Source: Membranipora membranacea
Taxonomy: Eukaryota; Bryozoa; Gymnolaemata; Cheilostomatida; Membraniporidae
Length of the DNA stretch: 64,000 nucleotides
Direction of reading: 5' to 3'
Assembly (NCBI GenBank): GCA_914767715.1
Contig: OU612070.1
Span: 18,030,025-18,094,024 of the forward strand
Shown: one piece after another, positions 49,413-61,469 of the stretch
Numbering within the stretch: the first letter of the stretch is position 1
How the letters are laid out: every line of letters begins with the position of its first letter
Program-made: the position numbers and the translations under genes
Notes under the pieces: generated by a model
What the model was told of the DNA's origin: nothing
Database searches by the model: none
What the model saw: only the letters and a program-made list of their open reading frames with translations

Positions 49413-49578
49413 CTGTTTTACTGCCGCTGCTGGCAATGCTGTCACTGTAGGAGCCCGCATCTTTCTCCCAGCCCGCATTGCTGCCTGCTCATCAAACGCT
49501 TGATGCCTCCTTCTTACAAGTGGTTTAAGTTCAAGAACCTCAGCTGGGCCGCCTGATTGGGTCCTTCGCTGGCTGCTA
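49413..49578 (-). CDS. Unassigned single exon
   Basis: Minus-strand exon, acceptor atcccag at 49579 and donor GTAATAC at 49412, entering in phase 2 and leaving in phase 0. It encodes SSQRRTQSGGPAEVLELKPL, VRRRHQAFDEQAAMRAGRKM and RAPTVTALPAAAVKQ. The GC content is clearly higher than the surroundings. The family is unknown. It follows the decayed duplicate of the proline-rich exon (about 49.93-50.12 kb) and might belong to the same duplicated gene or to the 3' part of TANGO6. Confidence 0.45.
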
Positions 49579-49814
49579 CTGGGATTATAGGATTACTGGT
49601 ATACAATAGAAAAATTGTGTTATATAACTTGCCAAGGTTCTCCACGAACAAATTTCTTTATTTACCAGATGTTCCTACTGAAATGACCGAACCTTCCAAT
49701 AATGAATTCAGGAAATACTTACGGAAATAAAATAGGGGAACACATATTCTTGAACACCCGGGCCATAACATTTTTTTTGTAAGATGGGTGTGATCAGGTA
49801 GGATTTTCACACAT

Positions 49815-50135
49815 TGTCGTCATCATTATATCTAAACCATCAGGTAAGCTTGGGTTGAGTTGGTCTTGAGTGTCAATAAGTAATTTTAATCAACTATGCG
49901 GGGGGGGGGGGCGACAAAATGACGAGACAACCTTGATTACCTATAGATTACTGTGTGGTGTATGATGAGGTAATACTCTACTGCCTGATGATGTAGTACA
50001 GCTGCAAACATCTGGGAGGTAGAGGGGGAGTAGAATCACCACTAGATGGAGTCTTATGTAGTGATGATGTCGTAGATGAGCGCCTCTCTGTGAGCGAGGT
50101 GGTATTACAGGGGGCATAACTCTAGACTTATAATG
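49815..50135 (-). pseudogene. Segmental duplication, copy B: decayed exon
   Basis: Same orientation and order as 38553-38960. The exon-like part still reads MPPVIPPRSQRG, then shifts frame: one G is lost in the GAGAGGGCGC block, a few bases are missing near agatctcggtctgc, and one T is lost. It nevertheless keeps five C's where copy A has six (50024-50028). A run of ten G's lies at its left end near 49900. Confidence 0.7.
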
Positions 50136-50139
50136 ATAG

Positions 50140-51300
50140 TAACGGTATAAAATATTGATGCAATTATTTTTCCTATGTCCAAAGAACTTGACACTCTTGA
50201 GACCAACATTACCATGTACCATGGTTATGTTGGTCCCAAGGGCGGTAAGTTCTTTTGACTTATCACAGGCAAACCCCATGCCCTTCATTATGTTGATTTC
50301 GCCGAACACAACATTTGACATGACTCGAAATGAAAGCATCAAATTTGTCCATTTTGCTGCAGGACTTTGCAGCTGATTTCCCATGTTTTATGCTATCTAC
50401 CTGCATACACATATTTGAGAATGGGATCTGTTGAGGAGGTGGGATCACAAATTGATGAGTACACTATCCTATGGGATGTTTACTACACTGTTTTTACTTA
50501 CTGTTGTGTGACAGCCTAACGGTTAACAGGTTAACATGTACCAGTGAGAAGAAAACCGTAACTGTATATTTCTGAACAGACTGAAAGGAATGGAACAGCT
50601 GAACAGAATTTCTCGGACTACATTTTTCTTTGTTCTCTTTTTTTGTCTGTGTTTTGCTAAGATTTGATAGAATAGGTGACTTCAAGCTTTTTCATACAGT
50701 TGTGTAACCACAAATACATTAATTTTAGCAAAATGATTTAGTGACTATAATGATTCAACAATTACCTGTTGGCCCTTAATATAGCTACCCTCCTATTATG
50801 GTAATCGGATGTCATGTCAAACACCGATTTAGGGCAAGACCACAATGTGCGACTGAAGCAATCAATGTTCCAATTATGCAAAAGTCAGATACCAGTCAGC
50901 AAGCCAGGAACATTATCTAGTGCAACCTACCATCAATCTACCACTTGTGTAATACCAAGAAAACTACTGTCAACACGTTACACTCCTTAGTTGCAACCCT
51001 TACTACTCTATTTATATGTATAACAATTTAACAATAACAAGTTAAATCACTGCTTCTGAAGAACCAGGAACTGCATTCACAGAAATACAGGGATCGAAAG
51101 CTTGCACAAAGTAAATCTTTGACTAGATGCTCTTTGCTCTGTAATCTTTTTTATTTGAGAGATTGAAATTATGAAAAAGTCCAAGATGACACATAATGTG
51201 CAGAGCGACCATCTATCATGGCCAACACCAACCAGCCTAGTGACCAGAAAATCTCTGCAATAATCTCATTATCCACAACAAAATAATAGTTCAATACAAA
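50140..51300. other. No gene recognised
   Basis: ORFs here on either strand show no motif, splice context or protein-like composition. A small inverted repeat (ccaacattaccatgtacca / tggttatgttgg) is present near 50203-50235. Confidence 0.4.
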
Positions 51301-51309
51301 AACCCTGAT

Positions 51310-53620
51310 TAAGGTTATGATACCAGCGTTGACCGATTTGGACATTTTATATACCATTGGAAAGCTGCTGAGCTACTGATCGCTAATAGCTCATTAAAAA
51401 CGTGATTGGATGACGTTGCGTCATTTTATCGGAGAAATGAGGCCGAGAAGGCTGTTTTTAGCAAAGTGGATGGCTGCGCTACATTGATTGCTAGAAAGTT
51501 CAAAACAGGTTACATTCATTCATAAGAGACATAGTTCAACCTAATTTTAGGTTGAAAATAATATTTGATGAGCCCAAAGTGGCTTTTTACGTCACGTCAT
51601 AATGCGTGTGGATTTTTTACTTTGATGATATAATGCGAAATATTAACAAACGATTTGAGACAGTTTGAATAGAAAAGGGCCAAATTTTTTGCTTTTTTCC
51701 ACTATATTGCTGTTTAAATGACACACACCACAAATTTCAGCAGTATATCAAATGTATCAATATCGGCATAGACCATCAAAGGTAGATACATTTAGTAGGA
51801 ATTAGTCTTCCTCGAATTGCGCACCACAGAATGCCAAAAACAGCCAATTTAGGGACCTTTTAAAGATGTTTTTCGGCATTCTGTGGTGCGAAATTTGGGA
51901 AAAAACTGATACGTTATGCCATATTCTGTTGTCATTTACTGTTTCTAATACGCTTTATTAAAAGTGTCCAGAGTTAGGTTTAGGTAGCCTACAGCTTTGG
52001 ATTGGTGTGATACTTACTTAACAGGCATGGAGAGCATGATTGCTGACGTGTGCAAATTTTAAGTTTAATACCAACAAAGGACAATAGGTTTTATTCACTC
52101 AGGATAATATACAGCGATGTCTATCTAGGAGTGAGTGGTTTGTGAACAGGAGCTCACCTATATTTCACTCAGTAAGCATTTTTGGCCATCTATTTGTAAT
52201 TCGAACACACCTGAATGATTGCAGGAGGCACTACAACTGTCATTAAGACAGGGTGGTGCTTTGGTTAATCAGCTTACTAACTATGGTCAACATTCTACAT
52301 TGTAACGGTACTTACTTTACTGGCATATCCAACGGAAGAATAGTTGCTCTACAATGGTAACATTCTCAATCTCAGCAAGTCGTGGAGTATTAAATAGCCG
52401 TTGCATCATGTCATCGAGCAAATCTTCAATTTGTATCCATCCTGATATCTATTTACTGCCTTGAAGGTCAGGACTGAACAGACAAGGCTCTCTGTCTCAT
52501 TGAGCTTCAGTATACTCTTCTGATATGCATGCATGTCTTGTGTTTTGTTGAATTTGTGACAATAGGCTGCTTGCAGATAACAACTCCAGACATCATAATA
52601 TTGGGCTCCCACATATTCCAATACCACTAGGCAGCTTTAGCAAAATCACTACATGTTCTTCTACCATAGACTTATCAAGTCTACAACTACTAAAGTTCAT
52701 TTGCAAGGGGCACTACAAAGAGACATATGATGACATATACATGGTGCTTGGTTAATGGCGCAGCGTAAACCCAGACAGGTCTTAATGTTAATATGACTCA
52801 ACATAAATATTATTGTCTTCATTATCCTAGACTGTATCAGTTTGATATGCTTGATCGCTTTCAATGGCAGGTCTGTTTTATAAGCCAGCATTGTTTTATT
52901 AATTGATTGGTTTATCAGCTATTTTTAGGGACTTTTGAGGTCTTTTTGGCATTCTTTTGCGTTAAATTCAAGAAAAATGAAGATGCAATGAAAAATTATG
53001 TTGTCATTTCTTCTGTGCTTCGTATGTGAGAACTTTGAAAAAAACTTTGTTTGGCCACAATAATGGTTATTTGGACAGCATGTTTGGCGATATGCAAAGG
53101 TGGCGAAAATATTAGCCGCATTCGAGAGTCTACTGTCACTGCAATATGCAAGCTAGTTTTTTGAAAGTCAATGTGTATGACATTTGAAGAGTACTCCAAG
53201 AGAAAATCATAATTAATTTTGATTCGAGCCTATGATCTGTTGTGAATTTATGATTGAAATTTCACATATTTTCACGGCTTCACAAAAAAAATGCGTTGTA
53301 TGGCGTGACGTAAAGAGTCAATTTAGACTAGTCATATATCAGAGAAAATCAAATTTTATGATGGATGCAATCTCTAAGTATACATTCCACATGTTTTGAA
53401 ATTTTTTGCAATTAATTTGACTCCTCCATCTGCATTGACAAAAACAGCGCTTTTTGCCTCATTTCCTCCCTAAAATGACACAACGTCATCGAATCAAGTT
53501 TTTGTTCAGGTATTCATTTTCAGTAGCTCGGCAGCTTTCCAACGGTATATGATATGTCGATATTCGGATCGGTCTTTGACATTACCTTAATGTTCATGAG
53601 TGGTTAAAACTTAGTCAAGC
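51310..53620. mobile_element. 2.3-kb fold-back element with captured or remnant ORF
   Basis: The left arm from about 51310 (ggttatgataccagcgttga, ccattggaaagctgctgagc, gatgacgttgcgtcatttta) is inverted at about 53440-53620 (taaaatgacacaacgtcatc, agctcggcagctttccaacg). A related left-arm-type copy of about 670 bp lies at 55196-55870. The left arm ends in a hairpin: CGCACCACAGAATGCC at 51820-51835 and its perfect inverse at 51875-51890. Confidence 0.7.
52310..52640 (-). pseudogene. Frameshifted ORF inside the fold-back element
   Basis: On the minus strand one frame reads LEYVGAQYYDVWSCYLQAAY, CHKFNKTQDMHAYQKSILKL and NETESLVCSVLTFKAVNRYQ. A second frame then continues IEDLLDDMMQRLFNTPRLAE, IENVTIVEQLFFRWICQ. 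Composition is protein-like (amphipathic, TPR-like spacing in the first part), but a frameshift near 52450 breaks it. I do not recognise it. It may be a gene fragment carried by the element or a transposase remnant. Confidence 0.4.
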
Positions 53621-54559
53621 ATACCGCGGTTGTAATAAGGGCATTGTTTCCAAGTTCTATAGGCAGGTGGCTAATGAGTGAACATACATACTAACTCAGA
53701 TGTAACAAGCTAGCAGCGACTATATATCTCTTATTTTTATTAACAATATCCGACCTCAGAAGAGACATATAAAATTGTTGAGCTCAATGTAGTGACCTTG
53801 ACCTCAAGCAGTTGTTTGCCTCGTTACAACTACATAAGATTATCATCCAATTAGAAACGATCTGACCAATAGTTAACCAATCAGCATTCTTTCTCCAACC
53901 AGTCGATGCAATGCTCATTATTATGGCAGACAGAAATGTATCATAATGTTTTGTTTTGAAGAAGTAAGTAGGACAGCTGTGGGCTGTGGTCAGGTCTGTG
54001 CAGTGTGGTGGGAGGGCATTAGCATGTAACCACTGAACTCAATCCTGGAACAGCAGCTCACTCATAGCCTTATAAACAGTAATCACTCAATTTAGGAATA
54101 CTTACTTGATTTTATGAACTCCTCAATCCTCTATTTATTTAAGTTTATAGATGTCTGTGTGATTTGCTATGTGAAATGCTATGTGATTGGCTGTCCCTAG
54201 TAGAGGGTGCCATCTTTACTGTATGACCACGTGACAGTCACCTGACTGAAACCGTTATAACAAGATACATTCTTCCGGATATAATGCAGTCTCTAATAAA
54301 ATATTCATTGATTTATGGATTTGTTTCATAGTGTTTTATTGTTTTATATTATCAAGACAGGCATAAATAAAAGTTGTTATGTTTGAAATAACAACCAAAT
54401 AAAAGAAAAAGACACTAGTTTATACAAATTGTTGCTCACAGAAAATTGATTTTTTTAATAATCAAACATTGCGCAAACTCCAAAAAGCTACTAGGGACTG
54501 AGCTCGATGTCAAATGAAAATTGTGAGAATGTCTATTGGAAAATACAGCTCCCTGATTG

Positions 54560-55200
54560 GAGAATGGTGAGTTGAAAATGCTATTCTAAGAATAGTACAA
54601 TCAAATAGCAAATATGAACTTTCTATACCTTGGTGTAGACATTGATAACAAACTAAGATTCGAAGATTATGTGCATAAAATAACTGGCAAAGCAAGTCAA
54701 AGGATGTATGTTGTTAGAAATTTTATGTATCTGAGTTCGAAGCCATTAGCCTCCATGCTGTTCAAAAGTTTTGTAGTTTCACTCTTATTGTATTGTCTAC
54801 CTGTTTTGCACACTAGCATATTTGCTAAGGACAAGAAATTACTAAGAAAAGTTTTCAACGATGCCAAGAATTTAGGGCTTGACGTAGGCGATCTCGATAC
54901 CATTGTTAAACAGAGAACTAAATCCATTATCATGTGCTGTTTTTCTGATGAAGACCACTTTATACACAATTTTCTCGAACATTGCCCTTCTGGTCGTCTT
55001 AGACATATTAAATATCGCAGCTCATGGGGCAAAGACTGTTTTCTGAGGCAAATGTGCATCACACTTAATGAGATTCTTTTTTAAAAAAGTCCATAGTTCC
55101 ATACACTGGTAGCAAGCTCTTATTATGACAAAGTATATGCATCCATTTTTCGCAACATTTAATGTTTGTGATAGCTAATAAATCAATCAATCAATCAATA
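54560..55200 (+). pseudogene. LINE reverse transcriptase 3' fragment with tail
   Basis: The ORF 54614-55084 encodes the end of a LINE reverse transcriptase (FLYLGVDIDNKLRFEDYVHK ... LLYCLPVLHTSIFAKDKKLL ... HFIHNFLEHCPSGRLRHIKY). It is 5'-truncated just downstream of the catalytic core. About 110 bp of 3' UTR follow and end in an AATC tetranucleotide tail (55180-55199). Same family as the fragments near 4.1 and 13.4 kb, and similar in organisation to 5.6-7.1 kb. Confidence 0.8.
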
Positions 55201-55870
55201 CATCGTTGGAAAGCTGTCGAGCTACTAATCGCTAACAGCTCACCAAAATTGTGATTGGATGACGTTGCGTCATTTTATCGAAGAAATGAGGCCAAAAATG
55301 CTGTTTTTAGCAAAGTGGATGGCTGAGCTACTTTGATTGCTAGAAATTTCATAACAGGTTATAATTATTCTTAGATATATAGTTCATCCTAATTTTTGGT
55401 TGAAAATTATTTTTGATCGGCCCATAAAGGCATTTTAAGTCACGTCATAATGTGTGTGATTTTTTAAATTTGCCGATATATACGTGAATTTTTAAGCAAC
55501 GATTTGAGATAGATTGAATTATGAGAGCCAAATCTTTTGCTATTTTCCACTAGATGGCTGTTTAAATGACACACATCCCAATTTTCAGCAGTAAAACTAA
55601 TTTATCAAGATCAGCACAGACCATCAAAGGTAGATACATTTGAAGTTGTTTTTCCATAACGCAAAACATGCTGTCAAAAGGACCATTATTGAGGCCAGAG
55701 AATTTTTTTTCATAATTTCTCACATACGAAGCCGCTTTGATGAAGCATAATAAAAACAGGAAATTTCAACAGAATATGGCACTGTGTATCAGTTTTTCTC
55801 CGAATTGCGCACCACAGAATGCCAAAAACAGCCAATTTTAGGGGCTTTTTAAGGTGTTACTGCTGGTAAA
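55196..55870 (+). repeat. Second copy of the fold-back arm
   Basis: Direct copy of the left arm at 51340-51860 (gattggatgacgttgcgtca, agcaaagtggatggctg, aatgacacacatcccaattt, accatcaaaggtagatacat). It begins directly after the LINE tail. It ends with gcgcaccacagaatgccaaa without a well-kept partner hairpin arm. Confidence 0.75.
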
Positions 55871-56137
55871 TTTGCCACATTCAGTGGTGTGGTGTGCAAT
55901 AATTTTTGAACTAAGGGATTGTGACACCTGATAGCTATGTTACCGAGCGAGCGAGCGGCCTTCTAACAGAGGGAGACTACTCCTTACTCCTACCTACCTA
56001 CCTACCTCTTACTGTCAGAGTTAGAGAATAGTTAGAGAATAGTTAGAGAATAGTTAATAGAATAAGAATAAGTAAGAAGTAACAGGTTGATTTATTAGTT
56101 TTATCTGAGGACCCCAGTTACTTTTTCTCTCTCTCAC

Positions 56138-56381
56138 CTGTAAGAGTTTGATGAAATATTCTTGTATAAGCTTCCGACTGGTCACTTTGGAGAGGCAGAA
56201 CAGTATAGCTGAAGTTCTTAACTGCTCTGTACTCAGATCATCAGCTGATTGGATACTTGCTACTTTGTCACAATGGATACGGATCTGCTTATTACTGAAT
56301 GTAATGTGATGGAGGAACGAGTTGAGTAACTGATCATCACTCAATTGTAAGCAGGATGTATGCAGCTCCTCACAGCATAGC
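56138..56381 (-). CDS. Helical-repeat exon, possibly TANGO6
   Basis: The minus-strand open exon encodes ELHTSCLQLSDDQLLNSFLH, HITFSNKQIRIHCDKVASIQ, LSTEQLRTSAILFCLSKVTS and RKLIQEYFIKLLQ, followed by a GTGAGAG donor at 56137. The composition fits the alpha-helical solenoid of TANGO6. The phase does not match exon 57660-57469 directly; either the acceptor inside the segment (tgtgag, giving phase 0) or a small exon near 56470-56510 (GNTLDNLKNPIS) would fix it. Confidence 0.5.
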
Positions 56382-57029
56382 CTACAACACAAAGTCAACC
56401 AAGTAATAACAATCACAGCGTACAGTGATCCTTTCCACACATGAGTAACCTAGTAATGGGGTAACTCATAGCAAGCTTACTGAAATAGGGTTCTTCAAGT
56501 TATCGAGTGTGTTACCCTGTATGTTTGTAGCTATATTTCGACCAGGGTATTTTAAAGAAAGTATTTAAAAATTAGCATTATTGGTCTTTGGGAACAGAAA
56601 AAGAAGAGAGCTGTAAAAAAATTGAAACCATTTATTTAAAAAACTACAATTGACAGTTCACATTATTCAGGCACCAGGCATTGGATGATCACCTTGAATG
56701 GTACAGTCGGAAATCTTGAATTGTATGTTTGTGTTTATTATAACTATTTAGTTACCTGGTATCTGTGACAATGACAGTGTGTATATTCCTCATTCCTCAT
56801 ATAGACAGTAAATATTGGGATCATCACTTCTGTACAGTATGTTATAAAATTGGACTGTGGTTCGATGCCGCAGCATATCAGCTAAAAAAAGAGACAAATT
56901 CTACATACTCACAATCCTTATGTGTTGTTATATCTCAGTCATGCACTGCAACATCAGCTAACAACTGCATTTAACCAGAAATGCCTATATGAGATACTTA
57001 CAACTACCGACTCAAACTGAGCACCGATG

Positions 57030-57260
57030 AAAGCAAGAGGATGTGTTGAAGGTTGTGGGTTCAAATACCACTGCAGTCCATCTTCTAACGGGGATCGGTC
57101 GGCCCCAAGGTGTGCTCCCACCTGCCTGCAAACAGAGAGCAACTTGGCGCAGATATTGCGGCCTCGCCACTTAGGCACTAGAATTTCGCCGCCCATGCTT
57201 TGGGATGTGGCAAGTGACAAGACATATGATTTTTATCAACATTTAATCGACCTTTTTTTA
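57030..57260 (+). mobile_element. Possible SINE
   Basis: It contains GGGTTCAAATACCACTGC, a B-box-like block, near 57057. The rest is higher in GC than its surroundings, with a tRNA-like style but no convincing A-box. It lies between TANGO6 exons. Confidence 0.35.
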
Positions 57261-57468
57261 TCCTAGCGTCGGCACTTAAATTTTGCATCAGCAGATATTT
57301 GGATCTAGTGTGGTCTTCTACTCGATATAGGTTAGTCAGTCCTTCATCTTCAGTCTTCAGCATTTCTAAGTGAGTAAGTCAGCCATAAATGCCAATACGC
57401 CCTTGCATCCAAACTGCGTGCCATACTAGCGAGCTTGTCTGGGCATTCCATGACATATCACTACTTAC

Positions 57469-60400
57469 TTTGCAGAGATATTTGATGGTGAGAGCTGACA
57501 TCTCAGTAGAAACATCACCAATAAGCTGAGACCAGAAGTGATCATACATGAGCTGTGCATGTTTAGATTGTACGCTACACAGTATCGCTGCACATACTCT
57601 ATAATACTGTCGGTTAACTTCTTCACTACCGGCATCATTATCCCTCAGCAGTGATAACACCTAATACACAGAAAAGTCGCACATTCATATCAACAAAAAG
57701 CAAGACAAAACCAATAATGTCACTCGGTCCGATGTTGTTTTTAAATAGTTTGTATTTTTGTCTTCGCTTTCATTTAGTTTCTGTGTTACTGAAGTGAAGG
57801 GCATAGGGATAACACAACAGATAATATAAATAGATGGAGTGATGTTAGGTTTACCTGCGGGGAGATGAGTTTGTAGTATTTTTCTGCAGTCCAGCCTTTT
57901 GGGGGAGTGGCAATAACTCCCCCAACCATTTCAAATTTTTTCCAGTCATTAGTTTCGCTGGTGATCATGCCCCCAACTATTGCCTTAAAACCGCCCTTAG
58001 AGTGTAGTATTCTACTAAGATACCTCCTGCACATTGCTCTAACATAAGCAGGAGTCTGCAAATAACAGTATTTGTGGTTTTACATGTGACAATCATGTTT
58101 TCATTGCTCAATCACAAGATCGATTTAAATTTTACAGCAAGTGACATGGGCTTGCCAGCTTTATCACTCCATTACCAATAATATCACAACCCGGATTATT
58201 TGACAAATTAACAGAGTGTTTTGAGGCTGACCTTTGCTCTACCACCACCCTGTAACATGAGAATCTCGCTCACTATGAGGGGAGGTTAACTCTTCATGGT
58301 TAAATGATCCATCTCAGCTTGTATTAATTCATTTGCCATTGCCATTGACCGGGTGAAGCTTTATTCACATGCTTGTTGGGTTTATGCTGTGACTCAGAGA
58401 CTGTATTGATGTACTCTGATGCTCTGCTCTGTGACTGCTGCTGCTGCTGCTGGTAGTGACAGACAACCATCAGACCAGCTAACAGATCACTGACATGTTT
58501 ATCCAGGAATAACGATCCTAAAATGAAAGCTATGCATTGGGTTTTTGTTGTACGAGACGTGTGTGTGTATTTTTTAGATCATCTACCACTGCATGTTTTC
58601 AACCCAGAAATTAGAGTTCCAATTCATTCAAAGAATTCAAAGTTACTCTTAAGGAAATAAGAGGTCTACCATACACTCTGTCAAGAGAAAATATGATTAT
58701 CATTGGAGGATCATTGGAGGAGAAACAGTCTACTTTCGTATTGAGCGGCTTTGACAGTATTCAGTATGGTCAAAACATTGTGACACAGGCTTTCAGTATT
58801 TGAGTGAACAAGTGAGCTGATCAAATCTGCAAATTGGCTTCTGGAGTTGATACTAAGGCCTACGCCGACAGGCAGATGTGGTAGAATAATACCCAGTGTA
58901 ACAATGAACTGTAACACTTTACTCAGTATGTCATTCTGTCCTGGAGAGACAAAAAGTAGCAACCATCCACCGGTTATAAAAATGATATTTAACCTCTTCT
59001 GTTAGTCAAAAATTCAGATCAACTTCAACAGTTTGGCCTTGAGAAGCACTCCCACTCATCAAGGCGATGAATTTGTTTTTATTACAATTTGAGTCAGTGC
59101 CTTTATAATGTACACTTGCAGGTATAAAATGTCATAACCATACAACAAATTTTGTGACAGGACGTTAAACAAAACTGGAATTTAGTGATCTACTCGTACT
59201 AACATCTTGTTTGCTATGCAACTGATAACTTACCAATACTGAGCACGTCAGGGCTGACAGGTGCAGAGGCAGAGTCTGATAACTTACCAATACTGAGCAC
59301 ATCAGGGCTGAGTGGTGCAGGGGCAGAGTCTGATAACATACAAATACTGAGCATGTCAGGGCTGAGAGGTGCAGGGGCAGAGTCTGATAACTTACCAATA
59401 CTGAGCACGTCAGGGCTGAGAGGTGGAGGGGCACAGTTATCACCATAGACAAAACACTGTAAGTGGATTGACTTGTTTGGTTTGTTGAGTCTGTACTCTT
59501 CCATCTGGCTTTATATTGTTTGATTTAGCTGAGTTATAGTAGAATTTGAAGGAATTTTTCCGCCTCGCCGCCTGACAACACTTCGTATCTTTCATTTGAA
59601 CCTTGAAATAAGCTACACAACTATATATCTATATTATTGAAGAAGCTTTAGAGCTAGATGAGCAGTTAGATCGATGTTCTTGAACATTCTGCTGCTATAC
59701 TGCTATAATTATAGTAAGAGACCTACTCAGAACATATTGGTCCGGTTTGCATGGTAATGTAAAATATAGATGATAACCTGTAACTTTGGTCACTGGGCAC
59801 AAGAAAAATTGAGACCGATAACAATTGATACTGAGTTGCGTTGTGTCATTCAGTTGAGATTATAAGGTCAGCTCCAGGTCTTCCTGACAATAATATGGTA
59901 ACTGATGTGTCCGATCCCATATCATAACCATATCAGCAATGATTTGATAGATTGAGGTGATAATTTACCTAAGTCTGGAAACCTCTGGTAAAACTTGAGT
60001 GAATGATCAGACAGCCTTCTATTAGTCATTACTTCCAGATTTCCAAAATCTCCAGCGCTGCCATTCTCTATAAGAATAGGCGACAGGTCAAGGGCATCAT
60101 TATAGAGGTTAATTTGAATTGTCCGATTGAATAATTAGACTGGACATACAATATATTCAGATCACTGAAGTACGGAGACATATTTTGGCAGCCCATGTAA
60201 GCATGTATATTTTTTATTCCTGAAATGAACATTAAAGTGATATGCTGCGAAGAATTTAACTGCGATAAAAAGCTGTCATAGAAAACTTTCTTTTCTTTAT
60301 AGCTGCAATAAGCCACCGCCATAGACTTAATATACTATTAAGTCTATGGCCACCACTTTCAGCTTTGACTTTCTCTTGATTACATTCTCAAATACCAATA

Positions 60401-61019
60401 TTGAAAAGTAATTTATATATGGGGTTTCACAATATACTTAAAATTTGTCAGCTGAGTTAGAGAATCTATTTTTTTTACAGTGAATCTTATACAGAGATCC
60501 AACAAAATCAAATTATTTCGCTGACAAATAACAAATACCAAATACCAATGCATGTTATAGTCAGGCAGTTACTTTTGATAAAGTTTTGTCAGCTTGACAT
60601 GGTGAAAAAATCCAATGCTCTACTTGGCATGTATTATTGATATGGAAAAAGTGCCTCCCAATGGAAGGTAACTACCGTTCTCTGCATTATGATGTCACAA
60701 TCCCCCCCCCCCCCCCCCGGTAATGCGATACAAATAACAAGCACAACGGGGAGTCTGTGAAATCATAATACAGGTAATATTATATCACATCAAATAGAAC
60801 AAGGCAATCAGAAAACCACAAGCGGGCCACATGTCAAGAAGCCACCTGTGGGCCATGGGCTATGACTATAAATGGCTAATCAGCAGATTATAAACATGGT
60901 TTTATTCAGCAAATTTAGTAAAGCTTAGAGGAGTTGACACTTAGCCTACCATTCCTGTTGAATTCAATCATCTGGCTCAGAAAGTCAAACATCTCCTGAA
61001 TATCACAATGATGTCCCAT
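57469..61019 (-). CDS. TANGO6: Transport and Golgi organization protein 6 (RTP1-like)
   Basis: TANGO6/RTP1 proteins are HEAT-like solenoids implicated in RNA polymerase II nuclear import (yeast Rtp1) and Golgi organisation. Minus-strand exons, all in phase: 61019-60950, 60067-59969, 59497-59396, 58940-58734, 58517-58369, 58055-57855 and 57660-57469. Key text: CFVYGDNCAPPPLSPDVLSI, KVLQFIVTLGIILPHLPVGV, SLFLDKHVSDLLAGLMVVCH, then a six-Q tract, TPAYVRAMCRRYLSRILHSK, and GGVIATPPKGWTAEKYYKLI. The last two resemble the RTP1 C-terminal domain 1 region. Identity is from remembered family patterns and is moderately secure. N-terminal exons to the right and the C-terminus to the left are missing or uncertain; the exon at 56138-56381 may belong. 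The exon-3 acceptor (AG before AGTACAG) is weak, and the start is not defined. The end of exon 3 is tandemly duplicated (see the repeat at 59221-59440). Confidence 0.6.
58437..58454 (-). repeat. CAG repeat coding for polyglutamine
   Basis: Six CAG codons on the minus strand lie within TANGO6 exon 58517-58369, giving QQQQQQ after VVCHY. It is short and probably length-variable. Confidence 0.8.
59221..59440 (-). repeat. 54-bp tandem repeat of a coding exon end plus splice donor
   Basis: Four copies of a 54-bp unit each encode the equivalent of APPPLSPDVLSIGKLSDS on the minus strand. The normal exon ends at the first GTAAGTTATC (59395). Later units carry GTATGTTATC (about 59341), GTAAGTTATC (59287) and GTAAGTTATC (59233). 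All units stay in one open frame, so use of any donor adds 18-residue steps without changing frame. Confidence 0.85.
60318..60350. repeat. 33-bp palindrome flanked by a short direct repeat
   Basis: Arms GCCATAGACTTAATA and TATTAAGTCTATGGC are perfectly complementary around TAC. GCCACC precedes the element (60312-60317) and recurs at its right end (60349-60354). A related half (ccatagactta ... aagtcta) occurs near 52663. Confidence 0.75.
60702..60718. repeat. Poly-C tract
   Basis: An uninterrupted run of about 16-17 C followed by GG, in an intron of the TANGO6-like gene. It is prone to length miscalls. Confidence 0.9.
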
Positions 61020-61469
61020 CTTAAGTTTTAAGCTAATCGTCAACCTTAAGTAGAAGAAAATTGTGATTCAATGTGTGGAAAGATTTCGGAGTGGCATACA
61101 TACATAAGGGTTGCAAAGGCAAGAAATGGATCAGCTGTAATCACTCAAACACCAATCTCGTAGGAGCTGCGAGAGTCTGTTTCTATCTGGTATGAGGAGA
61201 TACTCGTTCTGCAATCATACTGACAGAAAGGTGAATGTGCTGGTTTTGCTGTCGGTGCGCCGTACACCGTGGATGAACAGGGCTGACTCTGCTACCAACC
61301 GTTGGATGATAGCCGAGTCAGCTGTCGAGTCACAAAACTGCAAATTCTAGGACTGACCGGACCAGCTAGCGATGGTGAATCTGGCATCTGGAGTCTTGAG
61401 GCCTAATTGTGCGCCAACTCAAACCAACATTACAAAAATTTATGCAGTTCTGAATGGGCACTAAAACGG

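Noticed and set aside
59165-59452. A separate repeat protein on the minus strand (LPLHLSALTCSVLVSYQ repeats)
   Set aside because: Alternate frame of the duplicated TANGO6 exon end.
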